Shown in pieces: positions 1-5,759 of a stretch of DNA of 5,759 bases; the stretch's first letter is position 1, and every line of letters starts with the position of its first letter. The notes beneath the pieces are model-generated. The model worked only from the letters and a program-made list of their open reading frames with translations. It was not told the origin of the DNA and ran no database searches. Source of the stretch: an uncultured Litorilinea sp. (GTDB lineage Bacteria; Chloroflexota; Anaerolineae; Caldilineales; Caldilineaceae); assembly GCA_946885925.1 (NCBI GenBank), contig CAMPHP010000242.1:1-5759 (forward strand). The letters are read 5' to 3'. The position numbers and the translations under genes were made by a program.

Positions 1-480
1 GTCTGTCGGCGCAAGCGTCGGCGTCGCTGGCTGCAGTGGTGTCTCCGTTGGCACAAGGGTCGTCGTTGCAGTCGGCAGCGGTGTCTCCGTTGGCGCAAGG
101 GTTGGTGTCGCTGTTGGCAGCGGCGTCGCTGGCAGCTCTGTCGGCATCAAGGTTGATGTAGCTGTTGGCAGCGGTGTTGCAGTCGGCAACGGCGTCGCTG
201 TTGGTGCTAGGGTTGGTAGCTCTGTTGGCAGCGGCGTGTTAACCGGCACTCGCGTGGGAACGGCTGTTATAGTAGCCATCGGTGTGGTTGTCGGCAGCGG
301 CGTATGCGTGACCGTAGGCAGTAAGACCGGCACAGACGTAGCCACCTGTGTCGATGTGACTGTCGGTGTCATCGTATTTGTCGGCGTAGCCGTAGGAGTG
401 CGTGTCGATGTGCGCGTAGGCGCGACGGTAGCCAAGGCTGTGACTGTTTTCGTACTAGCAGGTGTTGGACTTGGCGGTGT
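1..480 (-). repeat. Thr/Pro-rich coding low-complexity tract, with 42-bp repeats at its end
   Basis: On the minus strand this tract encodes residues 478-637, dominated by Thr, Pro, Ala, Leu, Val and Ser in TP/LPT patterns. The last part has a 42-bp (14-residue) period. On the plus strand, 'ggtgtctccgttggc' recurs at 38 and 80, and the unit starting at base 1 aligns with the same 42-base offset. The encoded unit is about ATPTLAPTETPLPT. Further left-to-right the repeat becomes irregular (a 51-base offset at about 136), mixing 'CCGCTGCCAACAGC'-type blocks. Such tracts form extended stalks, often O-glycosylated, in secreted bacterial proteins; glycosylation here is inference. Recombination between units could vary tail length between strains. 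Confidence 0.8.
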
Positions 481-1911
481 CACCTTTGCTGCCAGCGTCG
501 CAGACGCGTTGATGACGTTGGAAGCCTGTTGCGTTGAAGTCGCTGTCGGCTGGAATTCCGGCGCGCTCGCAGCATTACGAGCGATAACAGGACTGTCTGG
601 GACTTGTTCTGCGCGCTGCGTAGCACTTGGTGATGGCAGGATCGGGTCGGCAGGAGTGTTGGGCGGCTGTCCCCCCTGTTGGTCGGGAATCGCGATCTCC
701 CTCTCCGTTTGAGCAGGTATCTCCGAAGGCGTCGAGGTTGAGGCAGGCACCATCGCAACCTGTGTCTGCTGCTCGACGCGCGCCGACTCCACTGCGGCTA
801 ATGGCTCCTCCAACGCAGCAGCAACGGGGCTGCTGTCACCAGCAACTTCTTGGTGGGCTTGTAACTGCTCGGATAATTCTTCCAATACAGGCCCGCGTTC
901 GGCTGGCGGCAATTCTTCCGCAGCAGCCAATGCCTCCTCTGTCTCTACTTTTACTTCCTCGACAAGCTCAGGATCGGGTGTACGACCTGTAGCTTCTAAA
1001 CTAATCGATTCCTGCACCCGCCGGTCAACCTTTTCCATATGCCAGGCAACGCGTTCGTCGGAATCGATGATTAGAACACCCTGCAATTCTTCAGTGCCGC
1101 GCTTGACGGGGTAGAGCACGTCACCCGGTAGGCTGTGGGCCGCAGTTTGCAGCACGAGAGAAGCAACCAAAATAAAGGAGGCCGCTGTAGCCAAGATTGA
1201 CATCCTAGGCCAGTTGAACCGCCGTGCTGACTGGGATGCAGGCGTGGTGCTGGAGCTTTTGGTTGGCAAGGGGAAGAATTTGGGACGACCGTTTTGGACT
1301 GCCGGAAGGGGTGGTGCAACCGGCACCATCCGGGCTCGCTGCTTGAGAGTCGCTTCCGCCACAAGTTGGCGTCCGGAGTTGTATGCAGCATCAGACATCT
1401 GGACTTGTGGCAAGCTGTGTAATTGCGCCACAATCTGTAGCAACGGCTGGAGCCTGTCCGCATACTCCGGATAAGCAGTCAGACAGGTCTCGATATTTTG
1501 CCCCTGTTCCAATGTCTCAATGGCAGACGCCAAAATATCGGCGAAGTCGTCGCTGTTGCTGAACAGGACAGGATGCATCTGGGGCCGCAACTGGTTATGC
1601 CGGTGTGCCACAATACGCAGCAACGGCTCAAGCCTGTCCGCATATTGCGGATAGGTATCTAAACAAAATTCAACGCTTTTGTCACGTTCAATGGCTTCAA
1701 TGCAAGACGCCAGAATAGCAATGAATTCTTGTCCGCCCATACGCGTGGCACGAGTCGTCTTTGACCGTGGTAGGCCATGCACATGCGCCACAATGCGCAG
1801 CAACGGTTCAAGCCTGTCTGCATATTCTGGATAGGTAGCGAGACAGGACTCAATGCTTTTATTATGTTCAAGCGCTTCAATACAAGACGCCAGAATGGCT
1901 TCAAAGGTCAT
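1..1911 (-). CDS. DUF5667-like single-pass membrane protein with triplicated N-terminal module and Thr/Pro-rich tail (3' end beyond window)
   Basis: The frame is open for 637 codons from ATG 1911-1909 to base 1, with no stop, so the C-terminus is missing. The start is well fixed: an in-frame TGA lies two codons upstream (TGA GAC TAT ATG). I see no clear Shine-Dalgarno. Residues 3-170 hold three copies of a 'F..ILAS.IE..E....IE.CL..YP.YADRL.PLL.IVA' module spaced exactly 60 residues apart. Residues 181-195 form a basic helix (RQLVAEATLKQRARM), followed by a Pro/Ser linker. One membrane helix spans about 237-257. Immediately after it comes 'SLPGDVLYPVKRGTEEL' (260-276), the hallmark of DUF5667 proteins, then an acidic helical region to about 355. 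Residues 362-470 are Ala/Pro/Gln-rich, and 478-637 are almost entirely Thr/Pro/Ala/Leu. Known of the family: such proteins occur in Chloroflexota and Actinobacteria, often beside ECF sigma factors, and may act as anti-sigma-like regulators. Inference: the N-terminus is cytoplasmic and the Thr/Pro tail is a wall or surface stalk. Function is unproven; the domain call rests on motif recall. Confidence 0.88.
   Translation of the reverse strand, partial: MTFEAILASCIEALEHNKSIESCLATYPEYADRLEPLLRIVAHVHGLPRSKTTRATRMGGQEFIAILASCIEAIERDKSVEFCLDTYPQYADRLEPLLRIVAHRHNQLRPQMHPVLFSNSDDFADILASAIETLEQGQNIETCLTAYPEYADRLQPLLQIVAQLHSLPQVQMSDAAYNSGRQLVAEATLKQRARMVPVAPPLPAVQNGRPKFFPLPTKSSSTTPASQSARRFNWPRMSILATAASFILVASLVLQTAAHSLPGDVLYPVKRGTEELQGVLIIDSDERVAWHMEKVDRRVQESISLEATGRTPDPELVEEVKVETEEALAAAEELPPAERGPVLEELSEQLQAHQEVAGDSSPVAAALEEPLAAVESARVEQQTQVAMVPASTSTPSEIPAQTEREIAIPDQQGGQPPNTPADPILPSPSATQRAEQVPDSPVIARNAASAPEFQPTATSTQQASNVINASATLAAKVTPPSPTPASTKTVTALATVAPTRTSTRTPTATPTNTMTPTVTSTQVATSVPVLLPTVTHTPLPTTTPMATITAVPTRVPVNTPLPTELPTLAPTATPLPTATPLPTATSTLMPTELPATPLPTATPTLAPTETPLPTATTTLVPTETPLQPATPTLAPTD
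1396..1911 (-). repeat. Three in-frame 180-bp tandem units encoding the N-terminal helical module
   Basis: The units begin at 1911, 1731 and 1551 (residues 1, 61 and 121), and the third fades after about residue 172. Spacing is exactly 180 bases, although the linkers between cores share little sequence. Units 1 and 2 match at about 98 of 123 bases and 33 of 41 residues over residues 3-43 and 63-103 (hand count). Units 1 and 3 match at about 27 of 41 residues. Cys23/83/143 and His45/105/165 are kept in all three units; Cys10/70 becomes Ala130 in the third. The pattern indicates internal duplication, with units 1 and 2 separating last. Confidence 0.9.
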
Positions 1912-1958
1912 ATAGTCTCACTGTCTTAGGCACTGATTCAGGTATCTTAGCTTCCACT

Positions 1959-1988
1959 CTCGTAGAGCTTTTACTCGTAGAGCTTTTA
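1959..1988. repeat. Perfect 15-bp tandem duplication upstream of the DUF5667-like gene
   Basis: The unit ctcgtagagctttta occurs at 1959-1973 and again, without mismatch, at 1974-1988. Its near edge lies 47 bases upstream of the ATG at 1911, where a promoter or 5' leader would be. Each copy contains a small imperfect dyad (CTC-gta-GAG). A pair of direct regulator-binding sites is possible; simple replication slippage is equally possible. Confidence 0.85.
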
Positions 1989-2379
1989 CGATCTCATCAC
2001 GCTTGTTCCAGACGCGCATCACTCTGCTCGTACTACGATCCGCGGCAAATCGTCGGACGTCACATTAGCATGTGGGTCGTTGACATACTGGAGGTTTTGC
2101 GCATTCAATTACCGGCCTAGTCTCTTCTCAACTGTGAGGCAGGAGATGCTTGCTGGAATTTTTTGGAGGTAAGTTCGCGCATATTTGTTGACGGAACCAC
2201 CGCATTGGCTCGTGTCTATGTATCCATGTCCGCAACATGCTATGTTGTTAGGAGCGAGGCTCAGTTTTAAAAGCCCTGGGTATAGAATTGTTGAGCTGTT
2301 TCCCACAACAGTTGATGTATATCCCCTAAAACGCCGTTTACTTGCACAAACAACAGAAAATCATGGTCTGCAAAGAGTA

Positions 2380-2405
2380 ATTGTGACGAGTGATTGTGAC
2401 GAGAG
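2380..2405. repeat. Near-perfect 13-bp tandem duplication
   Basis: attgtgacgagtg (2380-2392) is followed directly by attgtgacgagag (2393-2405), matching at 12 of 13 bases. It lies in the gene-free region, and no function is evident. Confidence 0.75.
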
Positions 2406-2434
2406 CGATTCTCCGCTTTCTATAGTCTCAGCTA

Positions 2435-2462
2435 ATTAATAACACACCATTAATAATACAGT
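2435..2462. repeat. AT-rich 14-bp imperfect tandem repeat
   Basis: attaataacacacc (2435-2448) and attaataatacagt (2449-2462) match at 11 of 14 bases. Each begins with the palindrome ATTAAT. This is the most AT-rich patch of the window. It could lie in a promoter, but I found no well-spaced -35/-10 pair around it. Confidence 0.5.
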
Positions 2463-2737
2463 GGAACCTGTCTACTAGATATGGCTTTTTGACGTAGTTG
2501 CCTACTAAAATTGGCTAAACTTACTACATTGTCAAGTTTGTGGTCTACGTCCGGACAGAATACGGCGTTAACTAGATGCAAGTTACTGCCTTGGCGTACG
2601 GATGTTCGCCATTTCTGGCAGCAACGCTGAAGATGGCTAGCGAGTAGACTGCTTTGTGGTGAACGGGAGCACTGGTGGGACATTACTTGACTACATTCTG
2701 AATTTGCTTCAAGGAATAGATTGTGTCAACCATATCA

Positions 2738-2767
2738 TGCGCCATGCTTCGCAGTTGTCATGCCGCA
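2738..2767 (-). terminator. Possible hairpin just after the membrane-protein gene
   Basis: Plus-strand arms tgcgccatg (2738-2746) and catgccgca (2759-2767) are complementary at 8 of 9 positions around a 12-base loop. The hairpin would form 7 bases after the TAG stop at 2777-2775 in the minus-strand transcript. No U-tract follows, so it is not a textbook intrinsic terminator. It could stabilise the 3' end or be coincidence. Confidence 0.25.
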
Positions 2768-2774
2768 AGTCTGA

Positions 2775-5531
2775 CTAGGGAATGGGTGTGAGCGTGAGGC
2801 TGTGGAGCGGGCCATAGCCGTTGGGCGCAGGCAGGGGTGCTCCAAGCCAAAGCGCGGCAGGGCGGATCGCCTGAATATCTTCCACCACACTACCCTGCGG
2901 CGCGCCAACCACCCCCACAAAGGTATGGCTCCAGCGGTGCTTACTACGCAGATCACCTGCCACACCGAGCCGTTGCAGCGCAAGAATAGCGCTCTCATCC
3001 AGCGTAAGGTCATTTTCAATACCCTCGACACTGTCTGCCACCGCACCGACAATCAACGTTCCTGTACCCCAGCCATCTAGCCATGCCGCCATCTGTGCAG
3101 ATTTTCCAGTTGTCATGGTATCAAAGACTGCCCGATCCAATACCTCGCCTGTAGGCGTCATCGCAACGAGATTATAGCCCAACTCATTGTAAGCATAATC
3201 GACACCATTGATCCAAATATGGGCAAAGTCTCCTACTTCTTCACCTGCGCTCTGGGCGAGAATCGCAACACCAGGGGCTAGATTGAAGCCTGTGCTGCCG
3301 ATCGGAGTGGATGCAGAAACGAGATCCGCAAGGCTCGCCGGCGCATTATCAAAACGCAGCGTGAGATGGGTAGGCGACGCTAGATTTATGCCTGGAGGTA
3401 AGTTCAGTGTGTGGACAGTTCCACTCTGTTGGCCCAAACTCTGGCCTCCGTAGTGATATGTTACCGTGCTTGGCTGGGCATAGGTGAGCACAGCTTGCGC
3501 GCCATTAGGTTGGATAGGTAACAATAGATCTACGCTGGGACGGAGCGCAAAACGTCCTAGCGTGTCGCTGCCTACGGGCGACCAACCTTCCGCCAAGTAC
3601 ATTTGGGCATCGGGCGCGGCAAAGTTGATGTCCTGTGAAACAGGTGCGGGCGATGGATTCACCGAATAGAGGCGAATTGTGCTCGGTTCGCCTGTCCAAT
3701 CTGGCCCATTCCACTCTTCAACGAGGGTAAGGGGTAAGGCTTCCTCCACTAGTTTTACAAGCAAGGCAGGGGAACGCTCGACATGCAGCGTTACAAAGCG
3801 CACGCCCAGCAAGGTAAAGAGATCTCCGGCAGAGTCGCGTGCGCGGGCTGCAATCGCAGGGTACTCGGCATCCATTACCGGCGCGAGATGCGGGCGGTCG
3901 GCATTCATCAATGCAATCAGGTCGGCTAATAGAGGCGTTTCAGAGAAGTATTGGAACTTGTAAGCCGGGTTGCGGCTGGTGTTGCCTCCCAAACGCCGTT
4001 TGGTATGTGTGGTCTGATACCACTGCTGCATCATAATCAGCACGTCGGACTTGCCCAGCACGCGCGCCCCATTGCGCCATCCTGTGGGTAGCTCCAGCAG
4101 GGCAAAATCACCTGGCTCGGCGGCGAGACGTTGATAAAGGGGCGGGATGCGGAAGCTATTGAGCGGCAGCGGCGTCGAGGCATGTTCAAGCGCAAAGAGC
4201 AGCGCTACCAGGGTAAGCAAGAGCGGCACACGACGGGACTGCTTGATCCAGGGTTGCGTGGTCAGCCAGATTAGCCCGTTGGCTGTCAGAATTGCCACGC
4301 AAAGCAGCAGCATAACGCTGTAACGAGAAGGGTAGCGGTTGCCATTGAAGAAGGGCAACTGGTTGACCAAATCAAAGAGACCAGGGATCGGGAGGGGTTG
4401 GCCTGCCCAGCGCAAGATTGGGCCAAGGGTCAGCAGCCAAAAGAAGCCCGCCGCCACTAGCCAAAAAAGTGTTGTGCTGCGCAGGCCTTGACGACGCATC
4501 CCTGCAAGCACACCTGTCACAAGCAAGAGCGTGAGCGTGTAGCCTAGATAGATGTGCTGGCCTTTGTCGTTTGGAAAGGGCAGGGTGGCAATCCATTCGC
4601 CCAGCCAGGGATGCAGGCGGGTAGGAACCAAGTAGCCCATGAGGTCGGCGCTAAAAATGTCAGCAAAGCCACCCCCGCTGGCAAAAAAGTCACCTTCAAT
4701 CCGCATGTCGGGCAGCAGCGCAGCGAGAAAAGGCGAAATGCCTGTGCCAAAGACAAGCGCCGCGCCAACCATGCCCAAGGTGACGTTCCGCCAGCGTACA
4801 TGCTGGCGCGGCGTAGAGGCAAGCCAGGTCAAACAGAACCAGAGATAGGCAAGAGCGAAGAAGAGGAGCAGAAAGGTCGCATAGGTAAGTTCGGCCCAGG
4901 CTTGAAAGACAAGGAACAAGCCTGCCAGCATGCCATTGCGCCATGCTGCCTGTCGTGTTGGCGATTGGCGCGTGCGCCAGACGTAAAGCGCGCAAAAAGG
5001 CAGCCAGTAACTTGAGGCAATGTTAAACTGGCCCAGGCTAGCATAGAATAGTTTTGCTCCTGCAAAGGCATAGAAGGCTCCGGCCAGCCAGCTAATGGCC
5101 CAGGCAAGCCGCGCATCTAGACGGCTTAGTGGTTGCGCCCAGACAGATTGGGTGAGTAGATAAACCCCATAGCCGCCCAGCACAAATGAAATGAGCAAGA
5201 GCAGGTTGTTGGCGACAACCTGCGAGATGCCCGTTTGGAGCGGAATGCTGATCAACGCGTTGAGCGGGGTCAGTGTATAGAAGCCAAGGTTAATCTGCAC
5301 TGGGTGGAACATCCAGCCGACATGAAAGATGTCGGGCTGGAGTTGGTCAATGAGCTGAAACTTCACCCACCAAAGATTCCAAGCCAGCGCAGGATCGTCA
5401 ATACCATCGCCAGTGACATGGGTGGCGAAGCGGCTTGCCAGGGGCCAGGTGGCAAGCAAACTGCCCAGCACATAGAGAAGTAATGCCAACGGGTGGGCAG
5501 CGCGCTGGCGTGTGGAACTCTGCCGCTGCAT
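2775..5531 (-). CDS. Polytopic GT-C-like (YfhO-type) membrane protein with C-terminal ILEI/FAM3-like domain
   Basis: The gene encodes 918 residues, from ATG 5531 to TAG 2777-2775. The start is preferred because the ATG abuts the upstream stop, the N-terminus is a short basic stretch before the first helix, and the next Met is at 74. About 12 membrane helices lie between residues 13 and 450. The first outside loop carries GDGIDDPALAWNLWW (41-55), with acidic Asp42/45/46 placed like the catalytic acids of GT-C glycosyltransferases. 'GNRYPSRYSVMLLL' (397-410) also fits the YfhO-like style. Residues 455-625 form an outside domain with FALLELPTG (476-484) and a 'YQTTHTKRRLGGNTSRNP' block (505-522). 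Residues 640-745 look like a beta-sandwich beginning 'YLAEGWSPVG'. Residues 751-895 fit the ILEI/GG fold: SAG (761-763), ING (774-776), GYNLV (785-789), FDT (803-805), the GTLIVGAVAD strand and a RWSHTFVGVVG ending. Inferred role: transfer or handling of a lipid-linked sugar at the outer face, with the ILEI-like domain binding glycan. Donor, acceptor and activity are unknown. The membrane and GT-C-like nature is firm; the enzymatic role is less so. Confidence 0.85.
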   Translation of the reverse strand: MQRQSSTRQRAAHPLALLLYVLGSLLATWPLASRFATHVTGDGIDDPALAWNLWWVKFQLIDQLQPDIFHVGWMFHPVQINLGFYTLTPLNALISIPLQTGISQVVANNLLLLISFVLGGYGVYLLTQSVWAQPLSRLDARLAWAISWLAGAFYAFAGAKLFYASLGQFNIASSYWLPFCALYVWRTRQSPTRQAAWRNGMLAGLFLVFQAWAELTYATFLLLFFALAYLWFCLTWLASTPRQHVRWRNVTLGMVGAALVFGTGISPFLAALLPDMRIEGDFFASGGGFADIFSADLMGYLVPTRLHPWLGEWIATLPFPNDKGQHIYLGYTLTLLLVTGVLAGMRRQGLRSTTLFWLVAAGFFWLLTLGPILRWAGQPLPIPGLFDLVNQLPFFNGNRYPSRYSVMLLLCVAILTANGLIWLTTQPWIKQSRRVPLLLTLVALLFALEHASTPLPLNSFRIPPLYQRLAAEPGDFALLELPTGWRNGARVLGKSDVLIMMQQWYQTTHTKRRLGGNTSRNPAYKFQYFSETPLLADLIALMNADRPHLAPVMDAEYPAIAARARDSAGDLFTLLGVRFVTLHVERSPALLVKLVEEALPLTLVEEWNGPDWTGEPSTIRLYSVNPSPAPVSQDINFAAPDAQMYLAEGWSPVGSDTLGRFALRPSVDLLLPIQPNGAQAVLTYAQPSTVTYHYGGQSLGQQSGTVHTLNLPPGINLASPTHLTLRFDNAPASLADLVSASTPIGSTGFNLAPGVAILAQSAGEEVGDFAHIWINGVDYAYNELGYNLVAMTPTGEVLDRAVFDTMTTGKSAQMAAWLDGWGTGTLIVGAVADSVEGIENDLTLDESAILALQRLGVAGDLRSKHRWSHTFVGVVGAPQGSVVEDIQAIRPAALWLGAPLPAPNGYGPLHSLTLTPIP

Positions 5532-5759
5532 TTAGGGCATTGGTGTAGGTGTGGCCGCGGGCGAGGCGAACGAGTTAGGGTTCTGCATTAGTTGCCCCAT
5601 ACGCACACGAGCAATGACGGCTAGTTGCGGACTCGTTTCTTGGGCTAGCGCAAAGGTCTTCTCGAAATTCTCAATTGCCGCAGGTAAATCCCCCTGGGTT
5701 TCAGCAATGCTGCCACGAAGAAAGTAGACCTGCGCTAGATCCGGATCGAGCACCAGTGC
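5532..5759 (-). CDS. C-terminal end of a TPR-repeat protein (5' end beyond window)
   Basis: The frame is open to the window edge and ends at TAA 5534-5532, giving 75 visible residues. An in-frame GTG at 5753-5751 is not the real start: the preceding codons read Ala-Leu, and together they form 'ALVLDPDLAQVYFLRGS', the inside of a TPR array. One full TPR unit is visible (about LAQVYFLRGSIAETQGDLP plus AAIENFEKTFALAQ), with the expected Tyr, Gly and Ala pattern and a following helix. The protein finishes with an Ala/Pro/Thr tail (SPAATPTPMP). Known of the family: TPRs are helical protein-interaction scaffolds. The gene is coupled to the downstream membrane protein with no spacer, so it may assist that protein or its pathway; this is inference. 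The missing N-terminal part could hold further TPRs, a membrane anchor or an enzyme domain. Confidence 0.85.
   Translation of the reverse strand, partial: ALVLDPDLAQVYFLRGSIAETQGDLPAAIENFEKTFALAQETSPQLAVIARVRMGQLMQNPNSFASPAATPTPMP

Larger units (their letters stand above)
1912..2774. other. About 860-bp region with no supportable gene
   Basis: This gap separates two minus-strand genes and should contain the promoter of the DUF5667-like gene. It is AT-richer than its flanks: bases 2401-2460 have 21 G+C of 60, against 37 of 60 for bases 4561-4620 inside the membrane-protein gene. Short open frames exist on both strands: plus 2185-2439 (84 codons, TTG start, a GGAGGT at 2165-2170 about 14 bases upstream); minus 2306-2109 (65 codons); minus 2683-2450 (77 codons). 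The first two largely overlap on opposite strands, none resembles a protein family I know, and their residue composition looks random. The region carries three short tandem repeats, listed separately. I found no convincing sigma-70 promoter, tRNA or riboswitch. It may be a decayed gene or an insertion remnant, but nothing proves it. Confidence 0.6.

Noticed and set aside
1..240. Repeats at the left edge as a CRISPR array
   Set aside because: The units are abutting, degenerate and in frame within a coding sequence; there are no unique spacers.
236..712. Plus-strand Val/Gly-rich open frame of 158 codons
   Set aside because: It is the antisense reading of the Thr/Pro-coding tract and its flank; the repeats alone keep it open, and it has no protein-like domain.
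1071..1463. Minus-strand 130-codon frame overlapping the DUF5667-like gene
   Set aside because: It is a shifted frame of the same strand; the frame from 1911 covers it and contains the membrane helix and the LPGDVLYPVKR motif.
1986..2009. GGAAC...CGTAA on the minus strand as an ECF sigma promoter for the DUF5667-like gene
   Set aside because: The 14-base spacing is shorter than usual for ECF promoters and the -10 match is weak; chance is likely.
1911..2430. The 10-mer tatagtctca at 1911-1920 and 2421-2430 as flanking direct repeats of an insertion
   Set aside because: Ten bases with no inverted ends or transposase remnant; a chance match is plausible.
2185..2439. Plus-strand 84-codon frame with GGAGGT upstream
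   Set aside because: Spacing from GGAGGT to the TTG start is long, a comparable frame is open on the other strand, and the protein resembles nothing I know.
2530..2535. Minus-strand TTGACA as a -35 box (also one at 2724-2729)
   Set aside because: No acceptable -10 hexamer lies 16-18 bases downstream of either.
2450..2683. Minus-strand 77-codon frame in the gene-free region
   Set aside because: It has an ATG start but no clear ribosome-binding site, a Ser/Gln/Arg-rich random-looking composition and no recognisable motif.
4554..5015. Plus-strand 153-codon open frame
   Set aside because: It lies wholly inside the membrane-protein gene on the opposite strand, where the minus-strand reading gives clear membrane helices; its own translation is Lys/Gln/Arg-rich with no recognisable family.

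Overview
The window looks like chromosomal DNA from a member of the phylum Chloroflexota (Caldilinea/Anaerolinea-type lineages are my best guess). The basis is inference from protein style. There is a DUF5667-type membrane protein with the 'YPEYADRLEPLL' motif and a long Thr/Pro tail, and a GT-C-like polytopic membrane protein with a 'GDG..DPALAWNLWW' first loop. A TPR protein ending in an 'ATPTPMP' tail completes the set. No RNA gene, insertion sequence or CRISPR array was seen.

All supported genes are on the minus strand, so transcription runs from right to left. At the right edge (5759-5532) is the C-terminal end of a TPR protein. Its TAA stop directly abuts the ATG of a 918-residue gene (5531-2775). 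That protein has about 12 membrane segments, then a large extracytoplasmic region that ends in what I read as an ILEI/FAM3-type (GG) domain. About 860 bases without a supportable gene follow (2774-1912). This stretch is visibly AT-richer than the genes and carries three short tandem repeats. From 1911 to the left edge runs an incomplete 637-residue gene. It encodes three 60-residue N-terminal repeats, one membrane helix, a DUF5667-like region and a degenerate Thr/Pro-rich tail, part of which is built from 42-bp repeats.

Functionally, the TPR and membrane-protein genes look co-transcribed and translationally coupled; the membrane protein probably builds or handles a surface glycan. The DUF5667 protein is a membrane-anchored surface protein of the kind often found beside ECF sigma factors, but no sigma-factor gene is visible here. 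The two points most worth following are the GT-C-like/ILEI fusion and the exact 180-bp triplication of the DUF5667 N-terminal module.
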